DNA from: Anagrus nilaparvatae
Taxonomy: Eukaryota; Arthropoda; Insecta; Hymenoptera; Mymaridae
Direction: 5' to 3'
Assembly: GCA_022575985.1 (NCBI GenBank)
Contig: JAKSXM010000262.1
Coordinates: forward strand, 62,001-126,000
Length of the DNA stretch: 64,000 nt
Positions 11,788 through 23,585 of the stretch are shown here, one piece after another. The notes below the pieces were generated by a model. It was not told the DNA's origin, did not search any database, and saw nothing but the letters and a program-made list of their open reading frames with translations. Position numbers and translations under genes: made by a program. How positions within the stretch are numbered: position 1 is the first letter of the stretch; each line of letters opens with the position of its first letter.

Positions 11788-12737
11788 TGCACGGCTAGCT
11801 TGAAAGATCGGATTATGCCAACGTCGGGCACTTCGGATTTTATAGCAGAAAATGAATGTTCAACCTATAAGGAGATAATACTTTTTTGGTTTTAAATCTT
11901 TCACCTAGTATGCGAGTTATTTGACAAAGCGTGTCTCTCGGGGTAGCTGAAAATGAGCCAAAATTTTTGCTGCTCGGATCGGGCTGAAATTTTCAGGAAA
12001 GGTTGCTTTTTTTGTCCCCAGAAACATGATGAAATCCGTTTTTCAAAATCAGCCATCCTCTTCGAGACATTTATCAATATGTCTCCCATTTCAAATACAT
12101 GGGAAAAGCCATTTAGTAGCGGTTTTTCTTATTTTTCTAAGTTTTTTTAAACATTTATTCAAATATCTGCTTTATTATAAAGAGGATTGGTGTTTGGCCA
12201 ACGTGGCAAAAATAGAGGTGCCAAACACCTCTATGTCTGAAAAAGTCGCGTTTAAAATTGAAAAAATAACGTTTTTTAAAAATTCCGTAAATTAAATTAT
12301 TTATAAGTATATAATTTATTTAAAATGAATGTTGAAAAAAGCTTTTCTCGTTGGTTTGGTGCTTGGTCAAACTAAAATAGTGAAGCAAAATAAGAACAAC
12401 CGCTATTTAATGGGTTTTCCCATGTATTTTAAATTGGAGACATATTGATAAATATCTCGAACAGGATGAATGACTTTGAAAAACGGGTTTCATCACGTTT
12501 ATGGGGACCAATAAAGCAACCTTTCCTGAAAATTTCAGTCCAATCCGAGTAGGGAAAATTTTGGCTCATTTTCAGCTCCTCCGAGAGACACGTTTTAACA
12601 AATAACTCGCAAGAAGCTTGGTGAAAGATTTAAATCCAAAAAAGTATTATCTCCTTATAGGTTGAACATTCATTTTTCGCTATAAAATCCGAAGTGCCCG
12701 ACGTTCGTATAATCCGATCTTTCAAGCTAGCCGTGTA
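11788..12737. mobile_element. Foldback element with inverted arms of about 340 bp
   Basis: The left arm starts GCACGGCTAGCTTGAAAGAT and the right arm ends with its complement, CAAGCTAGCCGTG. Matching blocks along the arms include GTGCCCGACGTT/AACGTCGGGCAC, CTCCTTATAGGTTGAACATT and AAATTTTCAG-containing segments. The loop (about 12180-12240) has its own small hairpin, GAGGTG-CCAAA-CACCTC. Open frames inside the arms mirror each other and are not genes. Confidence 0.85.
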
Positions 12738-13672
12738 TGTTTATCAAATAAATATTTATATATTTTTCATAAAATGCAGTTTAGACATTATTTTACACAA
12801 AAAAATTATTTAAAATAATTAATTGTTGCTACATAAATAAATAATTAATCACAAATTAAATAATAATATTAATTTTTGTTTTTATTTACCTATAAGTAGG
12901 TACGCGCATTTTGTATAATGCGTGCCTTCTGCTTATTCGGTGTTGTAAAATTTTCTTCGTTTAATTATGCAAAATTTTACACGTATACCTCATATTCGAA
13001 AATTACAAATAAATTTTTTGGACTTTAAACTTTTCATTTATCACAATCTGCATTGGGGAATTCGTGATTTGATAGGAAACATAATTAAAATAATTTCCGG
13101 GATTTCCCCATAAGACTAATGCAATATTTACTTTTCTTTGTACCCTTATATCTCAAAATTTTGCACGAAAATCGACTATGTAAGGCCCATACCATTCGAT
13201 TTCTGAGTTATTTCTTTAACTACTGTCTTATTTGGGGAATTCATTGGTAGGGGCGTCCTTAAATAATTTTTTCAAAAAAGACACAACATAGAAAAAATTT
13301 TAAAAAAATGATATTTTGAAAGCTGATATTTTTTTATCCATCGAAATTTTTTTTTGCTAAAAAATAATGAGATATTTTATAATGAGATATTTTATTAATA
13401 TTAAACGGGCATATTTGCCCTTAACAATATTCTAATACATATTTAAATAAATTTTGATCAATTAGTTTATAAATTAAGTAAATAACTAAATTAAGTAACA
13501 ATTTGTAAAGTATTTAAACAAATATTTAAAACAATATAATATTCAATCTAATAAATGTAATTTATTTTATTTAATTTAAGTTAATTTAAAGTAAGGTGAA
13601 GCAAAGTACAATTCTGAATGATAAAGCAAGAATATAATATTTTACAAATTAAATTACTGAGTAGTAAATTAA
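12738..13672. other. AT-rich DNA, nothing recognised
   Basis: No gene or bounded repeat could be supported. Confidence 0.4.
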
Positions 13673-14238
13673 TTAGTCATAACATTCCAGATATTGACTT
13701 CTAATAATTTTTTTGAATGATAGAGCATCGACTTCAGACACCAATTTATGTAAATTGTTATCAGAATCCCAAATCCTGCATAGTCTATAATAGGGTGAAA
13801 AAAATACAAAATTGGATCTGGTAGAATTAGCTTGACCTTCAGTAATACTCCGAGGAAATCGTAAATTATAATCTATTTTTCTAATTTGGAATTTAGGTAA
13901 ATCGCTAAGTTTATTATCAGAAAGACAACTATATACGAATAAAATATCATTGATATCATGATATGAGTCGATAGAATATATATTAAGTTTATTAGAGATA
14001 GAACTATAATTGTGATTATCAAAGTTCATTGACTCCCCAATCTTAAATGATAAAAACCTTAAAAACTTATGTACTAAACTTTCAAGCCTGCTACGGTTCT
14101 GTTGATTCCAAATAATAGAACCAAATAGTAAATGGGGTAAAACTAATGTTTTAAAAAGAATGGAAAGAGACCTCGGTGATCTAAAGTCATACGTCGAGCG
14201 TTTAATAAGACCAACCATTCTAGATGAAGTTGATATAT
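13673..14238 (-). pseudogene. LINE retrotransposon, 5'-truncated: RT C-terminal region
   Basis: Read on the minus strand, about 185 residues match the region after the reverse transcriptase core of jockey-like non-LTR elements. They include the GLIKR-x-T-x-DF-x-P-x-L segment, then LVLPHLLFGSIIWNQQ (equivalent to the R-P-x-LEYGS-x-I-W block), then ESLVHKFLRF. The C-terminus (about YLECYD) ends at a TAA at 13673-13675. There is no catalytic YxDD or endonuclease, so this is the last part of a 5'-truncated insertion. The ATG at 14252-14254 belongs to the adjoining family B repeat and is not a real start. No internal stop is seen, so the insertion may be fairly young. Confidence 0.75.
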
Positions 14239-14311
14239 GTGATATCTGTAGCATATTGAAGTATTAAGCTCATTGTTTGAGGAACCTTAGTGCCAGCTAG
14301 TTGGCAGGGTA
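14239..14311. repeat. Family B right-end fragment
   Basis: It reads GTAGCATATTGAAGTATTAA through TTGTTTGAGGAACC to GTGCCAGCTAGTTGGCAGGG, matching the right ends at 5438 and 30696. It abuts the truncated 5' end of the LINE. Confidence 0.75.
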
Positions 14312-14609
14312 CTTTTCTTTAAAATTATATAAATTTACTAATTTCAAATAATTGTATTGAATTAAAAAATTTAGTTGATATATTTAATATTTGACTTCGT
14401 TAAGTGACAATGGTAATAAGATTAATTAATCGAACTTTTAAAATATTCATAGTAATTAATTTTAAATTAGATATCTTTATAAATGTATATTAGTGTATGT
14501 TATTATTTTTATATAGATCTATTACATGTAACGGGATTTAAGTCCATTCAACATCTTTTTCCCATACTAATTTATAATATAATCCTTTTAAAGGGAAAAT
14601 GTATGTATC
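14312..14609. other. AT-rich spacer
   Basis: No feature was recognised between the family B fragment and the family C element. Confidence 0.35.
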
Positions 14610-14616
14610 AAATAAA

Positions 14617-15946
14617 TACTCCAGTTAAAATACGGGAGGGGGGGGGGTGTATTTTCACTGGCGAACACGAGATTTGTCTACTGTAGGGTTTTTGGGTCGT
14701 TGAACACGAAAATCGGGGTTTTTTCGTAAAGAAATGTGAGCTTCACCCTGAAATTTGCAAAAACTACCCCCAAAAAGGGGTTTTTTTTTTTACTTATTCG
14801 CACTTTGAGCGCTCAGATTTGCACCATAAGGGATTTTTTGGGTCGCTGATCAAAAATTTTGCCTTATTTTTTATAAATAATCATTATTTCACCCGTAAAA
14901 TAGCTGAAACTACCCCTAAATGGGGTGTTTTTGATATTTTCGCACTTTGAGCATCCAGGATTTGCCCGTATAGGTTTTTTGGATCACTAATCAAGAATTT
15001 TGACTTCTTTTTCATAAATTATAAATATATTACCCTTAAAATAACTAAAACTACCCCTAAAAGGAGTGTTTTTGTTATTTTCGCACGTTGAGCGTCCAGA
15101 ATATGCCAATATAGGTTTTTTAAGTCGCCATTCAAGTACTTCGACTCCTTTTTTGTGGGAAAATATTGATTACTTATAAAAAAGAAGTCAAAATTCTTAA
15201 TTAGTGACCCAAAAAACCTATATGGGCATATCCTGAATGTTAAAAGTACGAAAATATCAAAAACACCCTGTATTGGGGGGTAGTTTTAGCCAATTTAGGG
15301 GTAAAATTTTAATTATTTATGAAAAAGAAGTCGAAATTTTTTATTAGCGACCCAAAAAACCTATATGAGCATACCCTACATGCTAAAATTACGAAAATAA
15401 CACCCTTTTTAGGGGTAGTTTCAGCTAATTTAAGGGTGAAAGATTGATTATTTATGAAAAGTAAGTCGAAATTCTTGATCAGTGACCCAAAAAACTTCTT
15501 ATGGTGCAAATCTGAGCGCTTAACACATTCGCTGCGGTATGGGCGAAATGCGTCCATGATCCCATGTATTTTAAATGGAGTCACGTGACCTGCCGCAGCG
15601 AATGTGTTGAATGTGATATTCTTATTAATTTAACCAATAAATTGGTTAATTTTAAACTAATAGGTACGTAACAGTGTTTCGCCATAGTGTATTAGGTTGG
15701 CTCGTTAGTAGACTCCTAATACACCTTATCTAGACACCGTTTAATTATTTAAAAAACAAAGTTCGAATATGTAAAAAATAAACCCTTTTTGGGGGTAGTT
15801 TTTTTTTAGCAAATTTAAGGGTGAAGCCCCCATTTCTTTACGAAATGACCCCGATTTTCGTGTTGAGCGACCCAAAAAACCTGTAATAAAGCAAATATCG
15901 TTTTCGCCAGTGAAAATACAACCAAACCCGTATTTTGACTGGAGTA
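14617..15946. mobile_element. Family C foldback element, intact, ends TACTCCAG/CTGGAGTA
   Basis: The inverted ends are TACTCCAGTTAAAATACGGG at left and the complement CCCGTATTTTGACTGGAGTA at right. AAATAAA occurs directly outside both ends (14610-14616 and 15947-15953), an apparent 7-bp target duplication. The left half holds direct copies of a unit of about 165 bp (CTACCCCTAAAAGG, CGCACTTTGAGC, GTTTTTTGGGTC). The right half holds the same unit inverted, with the switch near 15170. It encodes nothing recognisable and is interrupted by a small MITE at 15520-15609. Confidence 0.85.
15520..15609. mobile_element. Nested MITE inside family C, TTAA-like flank
   Basis: The arms TTAACACATTCGCTGCGG and CCGCAGCGAATGTGTTGA bracket 90 bp. 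It splits the family C unit after GAGCGCT; the unit resumes at about 15758 with CAAAGTTCGAATATG. About 150 bp between carries another hairpin (GTGTATTAGG/CCTAATACAC, 15689-15723). Confidence 0.75.
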
Positions 15947-15983
15947 AAATAAATACTAAGATAACATATATATTTCATTTTTT

Positions 15984-18900
15984 TTAAAACATTTCACCCA
16001 ATGGTTTTATAGTCAGTTCAGTAATTTGCACCCGTCTTGGTACACTTATAACATACAAAATAGAATCAGCAATATCTTCTGATTCAAGGGCAGGCAAATC
16101 CCCTAAACTTGGTACATCTACAGAAACAGCATCAATCATTTCAGTTTTAACTAAGCCAGGGCTAATACTCTGAAAAAATTTTTTAAAAGAAGTATTTATT
16201 ATTTACAATTTAAAATCAATTAAAAATTTTATATAATATTTATATTAGAATTTAGGGTAAATTATGATTTTATTGATTCATTATTCATATATTAATTTAG
16301 TTCAAATAATGTCAATTATTGTAAAAATTGAAAAAATTAAAAATCAAATTATACTTCTCATTTAGAATGCAAAATTTTTTATAAAATTTGTGAATCCTCG
16401 ATAAAAGTATAATTATTATTTTTTACCTTGATGCAGTTTGTCATTCTTTTAGCTATTAAATCTTTATAATAGATTTTTAATTTCTAAAATTTTAATAATT
16501 TGTGATAATATTAAAAAAAGGTTTCACGACGGTGCATATCTTGTTTATAATAAATTACATTAACTTGAGGAACAATCTTTTATTTACTAGCGAGTCATAA
16601 TTACTATATTCCAATTTTGAAATTGATTAAGACTCACCGTCACACGAATTTTAGTTCCTCGCAATTCATTGATGCATGTTTCAGAAATAGCCGTTACAGC
16701 AAATTTCGTAGCTGGGTAAATATTTACAGGAACAGGTGCATTAGTTATTTTATGTCCAAGAGTACTACAAAATCAAAAATAAGTTAATGCGAATTATACA
16801 TAATTTGATATTACATTAATATATAATTTCAATGAAAAAAAAAATCCACTCGCAGTAAGCAAAATTTATAATCATGCTCAAAAGATTGCGAACGATTACT
16901 AAATAGTCTCGTCTACGACCTTTGCAATAGAAAATAAATATATGCCTGAAATTAATTAATAAATTAATTTACGTGCAATATAGGCCAATATTTATTTTTC
17001 TGATCATGAATCGTAATGTACAATTTCCTTTTTGTTTTTCAATTTTTTAGACTCATGATTGAGAAATAAAACGGAAAATTTATCAAGTTTTTTGTAAGCA
17101 TTTTAGTAAAAAAAGGGAAGCATAGAATTCTGCTCACTGCAAACGAAATTTTTTTCTCAATGCAGATTTTATAGGCATATAATGCTAATTATTTTCACCT
17201 ATTTATATTAACGATATGAGCGTCATCATTGTGCTCTTTCATCAGCTTTATAGCCTGCCTAGTGCAATGTAACAGACCCATGACATTGACATTCATCACC
17301 ATTTCAATATCAGCTGTATCGACCTCTAAAAATTAAAATAAATAAATAGCTATTTTAACACGGAACATGTTTTTAGGGAGGGGGTACCTCAAAAACTTGA
17401 AAATTGAGGGGGTAGGGTTAAATGGGACTTAGAATAATTTCAATTTTGGCTTAGGGACTTAGATCAATTTCGATTTGGGGACTTGGAATAACCCGGGTTA
17501 TCGTTCAGCTGTAAGTAAACCTGTTCCATGCATTTTGGCTGTGTTTACACAAACCGGTTATAAGTTTTTTTTAATCAAGCGACGAAATATCAATTTTGAC
17601 ATTGCATGCAGTTGTATGTACGAGCAAGCGTAGCGAGCGAATTTAAAAAATATATATTTAATAAAAAAAAAAAATAACCCTAATAAAAAAAAAATATTTT
17701 GATTATTTAAAAAGAAAACCGTTTAAATTAAAAAAAAAATTATCATATTTTGAATAGAGCCCCCTATTTTCTTCGCCGTCTCCTTAGGGTAGAAACTACG
17801 CTTTTTTGCCCTAGATATACTATGTGTTTCAGATCAACAAGATTCTCTATAACCAATCATGTTTATAACTAGATAATCTGTCTCTCTCTTACTCGTTATT
17901 TTACTAGCTTATGATTGGCTTTCCAAAAAGGATATCTTGTTGATCTAAAACAGACTGTATAATAGTATATTTTTAACGGCTTCGCCTCGGATGCTAATCA
18001 ACGTGCGATCTGGGCCATTCTTTTTTTTGATCTCATAAATAAAACAAAACTTCACTGTCTCAATGGGGTGAAAACGCGTTTTTTTCGATCTTGTTGTTGG
18101 GCCTAAAAAGGGTTTTTGTACCGCAAGAAAGAAAAGATTTTTTTGTAATTTTTTGAATTATATTTCACATAACTACGGCAAAAGGTCTATTTCCTACCCT
18201 AGGGAGACGGCTTTTTTATCCATTATATGTAAAACTATATTTTAAATCACGGGAAAAAAATGGGATTCGACTATTGCATGCACGGCCAGGCTGCTTTGCT
18301 TGAAAATTCAAGTAGTTTGCTTTGCTTTTTTAAAAATTTAAAAATTTAGTTTTTATCTACGAATCAATATTAAATTATTTTTAAACATGACTCTGTTTCA
18401 TCTTTATTTACCTAGCCCCCATTCCCTCTGGATAACATAAAAGCAGTAATAAACCAGAAATTAATATAACTAAAAAATAAAAGAAATAAGCAATTAGGTA
18501 AAACAACAGGTAATCCAAATTTTTTTTCTCAAATAACTCTTAAAAAAAGGGGAGGGGAACTAAATTTAAGCTTTCCTACAGTCTTTTTTATCTGATTTAA
18601 TTGATTTCTTGAAATTCCAAGCATTTGCTTGAATATTCAAGCAAAGCAGCCTGGCCGTGTGCTGCCGTACACACAACCAATATTGGCAATATTTTATCCC
18701 TTGTTTGAAAAATAACTATTACGATTTAAAAACTAGTTTTTATTATTCCTTTAGCAATATAAAATTTTGAAACCTTGTATTGATTTTTGTCTTACAATTC
18801 CAGCATTGTTAACAAGAATATGCACAGTTCCCAAATTCTTTTTTATCCAATTAAATGCTTGTATAACATCTGATTCTCTTGCGACATCACATTTAAGAGC

Positions 18901-19137
18901 ATAAAATTTTCCTGGTCCATTTACCTTATTTATTTCCTCCTAATAAAATTAGTATAAAAACTTATTTATTTTATACCATATTTTTCTTAAAGACTTCAAA
19001 ATTACCTCCATTTTATCTTTTCTTCTTGCAAGTCCAACAACGGTTAAATTTTTTTTAACCAAACTTTTCACAGTTGCTAAGCCAATTCCAGCAGAAGCTC
19101 CAGTTACCACTGCAACTTTCCCAGCCCAGCGTTCCAT
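15984..19137 (-). CDS. Short-chain dehydrogenase/reductase (DHRS11 / farnesol dehydrogenase-like), five exons
   Basis: It is a classical SDR, an NAD(P)-dependent alcohol/ketone oxidoreductase. Exons on the minus strand are 19137-19006, 18939-18796, 17323-17199, 16764-16638 and 16169-15984. All junctions are GT-AG and phases agree, giving 237 residues, close to the usual 245-250. Motifs: TGASAGIG at 12-19 (cofactor loop), Arg-Arg at 38-39 (suggests NADP), CDV with Asp62, NNAG at 88-91, catalytic Ser134 (codon split across exons 3/4), YPATK with Tyr150 and Lys154, and SPG at 179-181. The start ATG gives the standard short N-terminus (MERWAGKVAVVTG). Substrate is not determined; farnesol, retinol-like or steroid substrates are possible by family. 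The 3' end lies next to a family C transposon. Confidence 0.9.
17358..17600. repeat. Family D element (G-run type) in SDR intron
   Basis: It begins ACGGAACATGTTTTTAGGGA, continues with runs of G and repeated GGGACTTAGA-AATTTC phrases, and ends TTTACACAAACCGGTTATAA. The same two ends occur inverted at 36370-37105. A partial copy lies at 56385-56520. Confidence 0.7.
17605..18275. repeat. Family E palindromic element in SDR intron
   Basis: Phrases shared with the copies at 43240, 45952 and 49705: CCCTAGGGAGACGG and its complement, GATTCGACTATTGCATGC, GGCTTCGCCTCGGATGC, and GTGCGATCTGGGCCATTC. It includes a shorter inverted pair GTTTCAGATCAACAAGAT / ATCTTGTTGATCTAAAAC (17827 and 17932). Confidence 0.6.
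18280..18662. mobile_element. MITE in SDR intron
   Basis: The inverted arms GCACGGCCAGGCTGCTTTGC and its complement GCAAAGCAGCCTGGCCGTG bracket about 380 bp. Each arm continues into CTTGAA-ATTCAAG. No coding is visible. Confidence 0.7.
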
Positions 19138-19544
19138 TTCTGATTATTTTTTATTTGCTAATTTTTTAAAGTTTTAATATTTTTGAAGCGTTTTTAGATA
19201 TTTACCATACTTTACTATCTGACAAACATAAATGTAATGTGCAAACTAAACTAAAATGTGCAATGCTAGCTAAAAAAATTGTTATTTCAAACTGTAATGT
19301 AGAATAAAACCTTGAAAATCTCATGAATAAAAAAAAATTAATTAGTTTATCATTAATAATTTTAATAAATATTTATAGCTTTAATTAAAATAAATCAATA
19401 AACATATTTTAAATAACTCAAAAATTTTTGTAAACAAATAATTATAATTTATTTTTATAATAACAAGAAGAGATTGTATGATATATTAAAAATCTTAAGA
19501 ATAAAGACATATAATTATATAATATATATTGTAACTAGTTACTA
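19138..19544. other. 5' flank of the SDR gene
   Basis: AT-rich; it should contain the SDR promoter on the minus strand, but no clear core elements could be assigned. Confidence 0.35.
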
Positions 19545-19546
19545 TA

Positions 19547-19846
19547 CACTGACAGTAGTAGGGGAAGGAATCATTCCCTCAGTTAAGGCAATTAGGCAAC
19601 ATCAGAGTTCTCAAGCTTTTAGGATGGAATATTTCTTATTTTGGGAAAGAATCTTCCCCAAATTTTTAAATAATAGAATTAGAGTAGTAAAAACTGCAAT
19701 CTTCTTTATCGGCGGAAGGTATTTTGGGAGGTATTTTTCTTATTTTGAGATTACAGCGCTCCAAAAACATAAGAAAAATTTTATACAAATTTAGGGGAAG
19801 ATTCTTTCCCGAATGGGATATCTGCTTTCCCGTACTACTGTCAGTG
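19547..19846. mobile_element. 300-bp MITE with TA target duplication (mariner-like ends)
   Basis: The ends CACTGACAGTAGTAGGGGAA and complement TTCCCGTACTACTGTCAGTG are each flanked by TA (19545-19546, 19847-19848). The interior repeats GGGGAAGA/TCTTCCCC-type blocks. TA duplication is characteristic of Tc1/mariner-type insertion. Open frames crossing it are not genes. Confidence 0.8.
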
Positions 19847-19848
19847 TA

Positions 19849-20272
19849 GAAAAGATAAAAAAACGAAAGACAGAGCGCGTCAGCGCGATTTCAAATTTTT
19901 ATCAAACATGCGTTTTTTTTTTATTTATTTTTTATTCTTATTTTATTATTTGCAATACCACAACTACGGTAGAATACCAAAAATATTTTAGTAACCAACA
20001 TTTTACCAGTGAAGATACTACTATAGTTGGTAATCATTAAAGTTCAGGAAATAATTAAATGAAACATTTAATTGTTCTTAAAAATTATATTTGCATAGAG
20101 CCTCGTGGTTTTTATTATTATTATTATTATAATTATATAATGAATAAAGACATGTATTTAATTTGCTTATTTTTAAAATAAGCTTTAAATTAAGGTTTTA
20201 AAGCTGATTCTTAAACTTTAAATTTAGTTGCAAATAGCAAAATACAATTTAATTGATAAACAATAAAAAAAC
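19849..20272. other. AT-rich spacer with (TTA)n tract
   Basis: A (TTA)n microsatellite lies at about 20111-20131. No gene was found. Confidence 0.4.
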
Positions 20273-22095
20273 GCTGCCAAGTAATTGGCACTATGGTTCT
20301 TCATTAGCAATAAGAAAATGTTCTTAATGTTCTATTTTACCTAACAAAGTATAATGTCATAAGAAAAACTAAGAATGATCTTTGAATAATCTTTTCCTTG
20401 ATACTGTTAGTTTAACATCTCATGGAAAAAATTAGGTTTTCTACATAAAAAAAATTATGTCTGCTATACAGACAGTTTTTGGTGTAACTGGCGTAATTAT
20501 ATCTAAAAGACATAAATATCCTATTATGCTATCACAAAAATGAAAAAATTTTTACTATTCATAGAGGAACCATTGTTTTAGGTAAAATTTTGATTTTTGA
20601 TTTTTTGACATATAAACACGTTTTGAGACTTCAGGAAGCTAAAAAACCAGTTTTTAAAAAAATTATGTATGTGTGTGTGTGTGTACGTATGTATGTATGT
20701 ATGTATGTATGTTGGATTGTAACCGGTGATATTTCACAACCAGTATGACATTAAAAAAGTAAAAATAATATTTTATTGACCAGAATTGGAGCCGAACTTA
20801 ATTTTTTATTGTTTCAAATTATTTAAAATAAATAAAACAATACAAATTATTTCCTAATTTTTTTTTCAACATTTTTTTCAACAAAAAATCTTGAGGTACT
20901 TTTTTTTATTTTTAATTTGGATGTAATACCTCATTTTTTTTCCATTAAAGTACTACTATTTAAAAGTATCATTTTTACTCGATATCTTGAATCTTATAAT
21001 TTATTTTTTGAAAATTTTTTTCACCAAAAAATACAAAAAATGCCAATTTATTTTTCTTTTTGGACGCAGTACCTAATTGTTTTCTATGGGAGTACTAGTT
21101 TTAGAAATATCGTTTATAGTCTATTTTTGGATCTAATACGTAATTTTTTGAAAATTTTTATCTCAAAATTTTTGCCGCCAAAAAATACAAAAAATGCCAA
21201 TTTTTTTTTTTTGAGGACTAAGTACTTAATTTCTTCATATGAAAGTACGAATAACTAGAATTATCGTTTGTAAAAGATTTCTCCATCTGATACGTAATTT
21301 TTCGAAATTTTTTTTATCAAAATTTTTTACATAATAAAATTTAAAAAATACCATAATTTTTTTTTTTTGACGTAGTAACTAATTTTTTTCTATGAAAGTA
21401 ATAATCTCCAGAACTATCGTTTTTACTTGATATCTTGAATCTAATAGTTAATTTTTTTTTAATTTTATCTTAAAATTTTTGCCACCAAAAAATATAAAAA
21501 AAAATATAAATTTTTTTTTATTTTTGGTCGTAGTACCTAATTATTTTCTTCGAAAGTATTAATTTTAGAAACATCGTTTTTTCTCGATTTGTTTGATCCG
21601 ATACTTAATTTTTTGGAAATTTTTTCTCTCAAAATGTTTGCCACCAAAAGATACAAAAAACAAAAACTTTTTTATTTTTGATGGACGTAGTGCCTAATTT
21701 TTTTATATGGAAAAATTAGTTTTAGAAATATCGTTTTAATACCAATATATTTTCCATAATTTATTCCTCAATTTAAAAATAGTAAAAATTTTTTCATTTT
21801 TGTTATAGCGTAATAGTCTAATTATGTCTTTTAGATTTAATTACGCCAGCTACACCAAAAACTGTCTATATAGCAGAAATAATAATCATAAAAGAAGATT
21901 ATGTAGTATAGTGTAGAAAAAATCTTTTTTTTATGTAAAAAACCTAATTTTTTCTATGAGATGTTAAACTAACAGTATCAAGGAAAAGATCATTTTTAGT
22001 TTTTTTTATGTCATTATACTTTGTTAGCTAAAATAAAACATTAAGAACATTTTGTTATTGCTAATGAGAAACCATAGTGCCAATCACTTGGCAGC
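20273..22095. mobile_element. Foldback element related to family B, long inverted arms
   Basis: The outer ends GCTGCCAAGTAATTGGCACT and complement AGTGCCAATCACTTGGCAGC start inverted arms of about 290 bp (20273-20560 and about 21775-22095) with matching AAGAACATTTTGTTATTGC blocks. Between them lies a family B type interior: a hairpin remnant GAGGAACCATTG, a (TG)n/(TATG)n tract near 20670-20712, then at least five degenerate tandem units with CGTAGTACCTAATT and TCGATATCTTGAATC. The terminal palindrome CTGCCAA-TTGGCA parallels the family B right end. No protein is encoded. Confidence 0.85.
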
Positions 22096-22807
22096 ATTTT
22101 TTTATTTCTTATGAATTAGTGTTTTTTAAAACAAGTTATTAAAGATACTGTTTTTATATACTGAACTCTTTGGCATGGTAACAATTCAAATTTTATGTTT
22201 GTGAAAAATTTTAAATTTTTATACTGACAATTATGGTTTTATTAAATAAAAAAAAAATTAATTACTAGATATTACAGGCATAAAGCCAGAGAGAGGTGTG
22301 CGGTCATAAGGCTTAAGCCCCCCCCTTCCAAAAATTTTTTTTGAAATGTATTTTTTTCAAAAGTGGGGGTAAAATGCAGTTGAAAGGGTGAAAGTTTACA
22401 TTAACCCCCCCCCCCCTCCCGCCAAAGTTCTCCCCAAAAAAAATCCTGGCTTCGTGCCTGATATTATTAATGAGTTTCAAAAGCTTTAAAAACATGAAAT
22501 GAAAGTAATATACAGACTTTTTTATGAACTTCTTAATAAAAAAAAGTTTTATTTATAAAAAATGCTTAAGAAAAATGACACCAGTATAACTGAAAAATGC
22601 AAAAAAATGGTCACAAATATCAAATAAATCTACCCAGAAAATTAATTTATAGAATATATTAAAAAAGCTTTAAATCTGTTGTGCTTTTCAAATATAATCA
22701 TATGAGTCTACTAAAAATATTTATTTTATATAGAATGTATAATTAATTGCATAAATCGAAAAAATATAATATATTTTTAATTGGAATAAAAGTCAGAAAA
22801 ATCTCTT
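22096..22807. other. AT-rich DNA with C/G runs
   Basis: 22310-22450 has long runs of C and an inverted phrase pair CCAGAGAGAGG / CCTGGCTTCGTGCC, suggesting a small eroded repeat. The open frame at 22313-22495 is repeat-derived. Confidence 0.35.
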
Positions 22808-23585
22808 TTAAAAAGAAGTAGCAGAAATATTTATGATAATAAAGAAAGTAATGAGTAAAATAAATTGCAAACGTTTTCTCTCTAGTATATAAAACAAGTA
22901 TTTTGCATAGTTTTGCCAACTTTTCAAACTTGCTCGAATAATCTTTGCATATAGTATATAAATGTATAATACATATATATGTATATATATATTAGGGGTT
23001 ACCCAGGCAACGATCCGCCCAACGATTGGTTGAAATAGTTTCAAAACGATATATGACTTGTCCGCCCTCGCGCGCCCCACTTATCTTTCGTGGTTAACTT
23101 CAATGAGTGGATAACAAGCCAGCATATTCATAGATAATATTATAATATCTAAAGTCACATAGTATATAAAATATCAAGAGCTTGAAACTGTCGCGCTTTT
23201 CCTATTATCTCAGTTCCTGTTGATGTTTTCACAGCATAAATCGACTGCTGAGACAGTTATATATATTCAAGTATACAAGATGCTTTGTTAAATCAACGAT
23301 CGTTTGTCGTAAATAAGCTGCAGGCAAATATACACTTTCTGTATCAATTTGCAACTTATTATACGTCGTTTGTATACCTTGAATTTAGAGATTTATAAAA
23401 CTTATTTTATCTATTGACCAGTTTTAACTAGTTGATTGTAGAGGTTGCCATTATGTTTGCGCCTTTTTTTGCGCATTTGATAATTTTATACTAGACAAAA
23501 AATTAAATTTTAAAATAATTTTAAGATCAAATGGAAAGGTATGGATTATAATAATAAACTATGATAAAAGCGAGATTTAATGAAA
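22808..23585. other. Unique-looking intergenic DNA, slightly higher complexity
   Basis: 23000-23400 is less AT-biased and less repetitive than its surroundings, with a CCAACGATTGGTTG palindrome at about 23017. No splice-consistent coding could be assembled. Confidence 0.3.

Larger units (their letters stand above)
17324..18795 (-). other. SDR intron 2, filled with repeats
   Basis: It is much longer than the other introns (about 66, 434 and 468 bp). It holds a family D element, family E palindromes and a MITE, listed separately. The donor is ATT|GTAAGA at 18796/18795. The acceptor is an AG at 17325-17324; an alternative AG two bases upstream would break the frame. Confidence 0.8.

Noticed and set aside
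11901..12295. Overlapping open frames on both strands
   Set aside because: They fall in the inverted arms and loop of the foldback 11788-12737.
15309..15584. Minus-strand ORF of 91 codons
   Set aside because: It is built of repeated family C units (the peptide contains the same FFGSLIKNFD block twice) and runs into the nested MITE.
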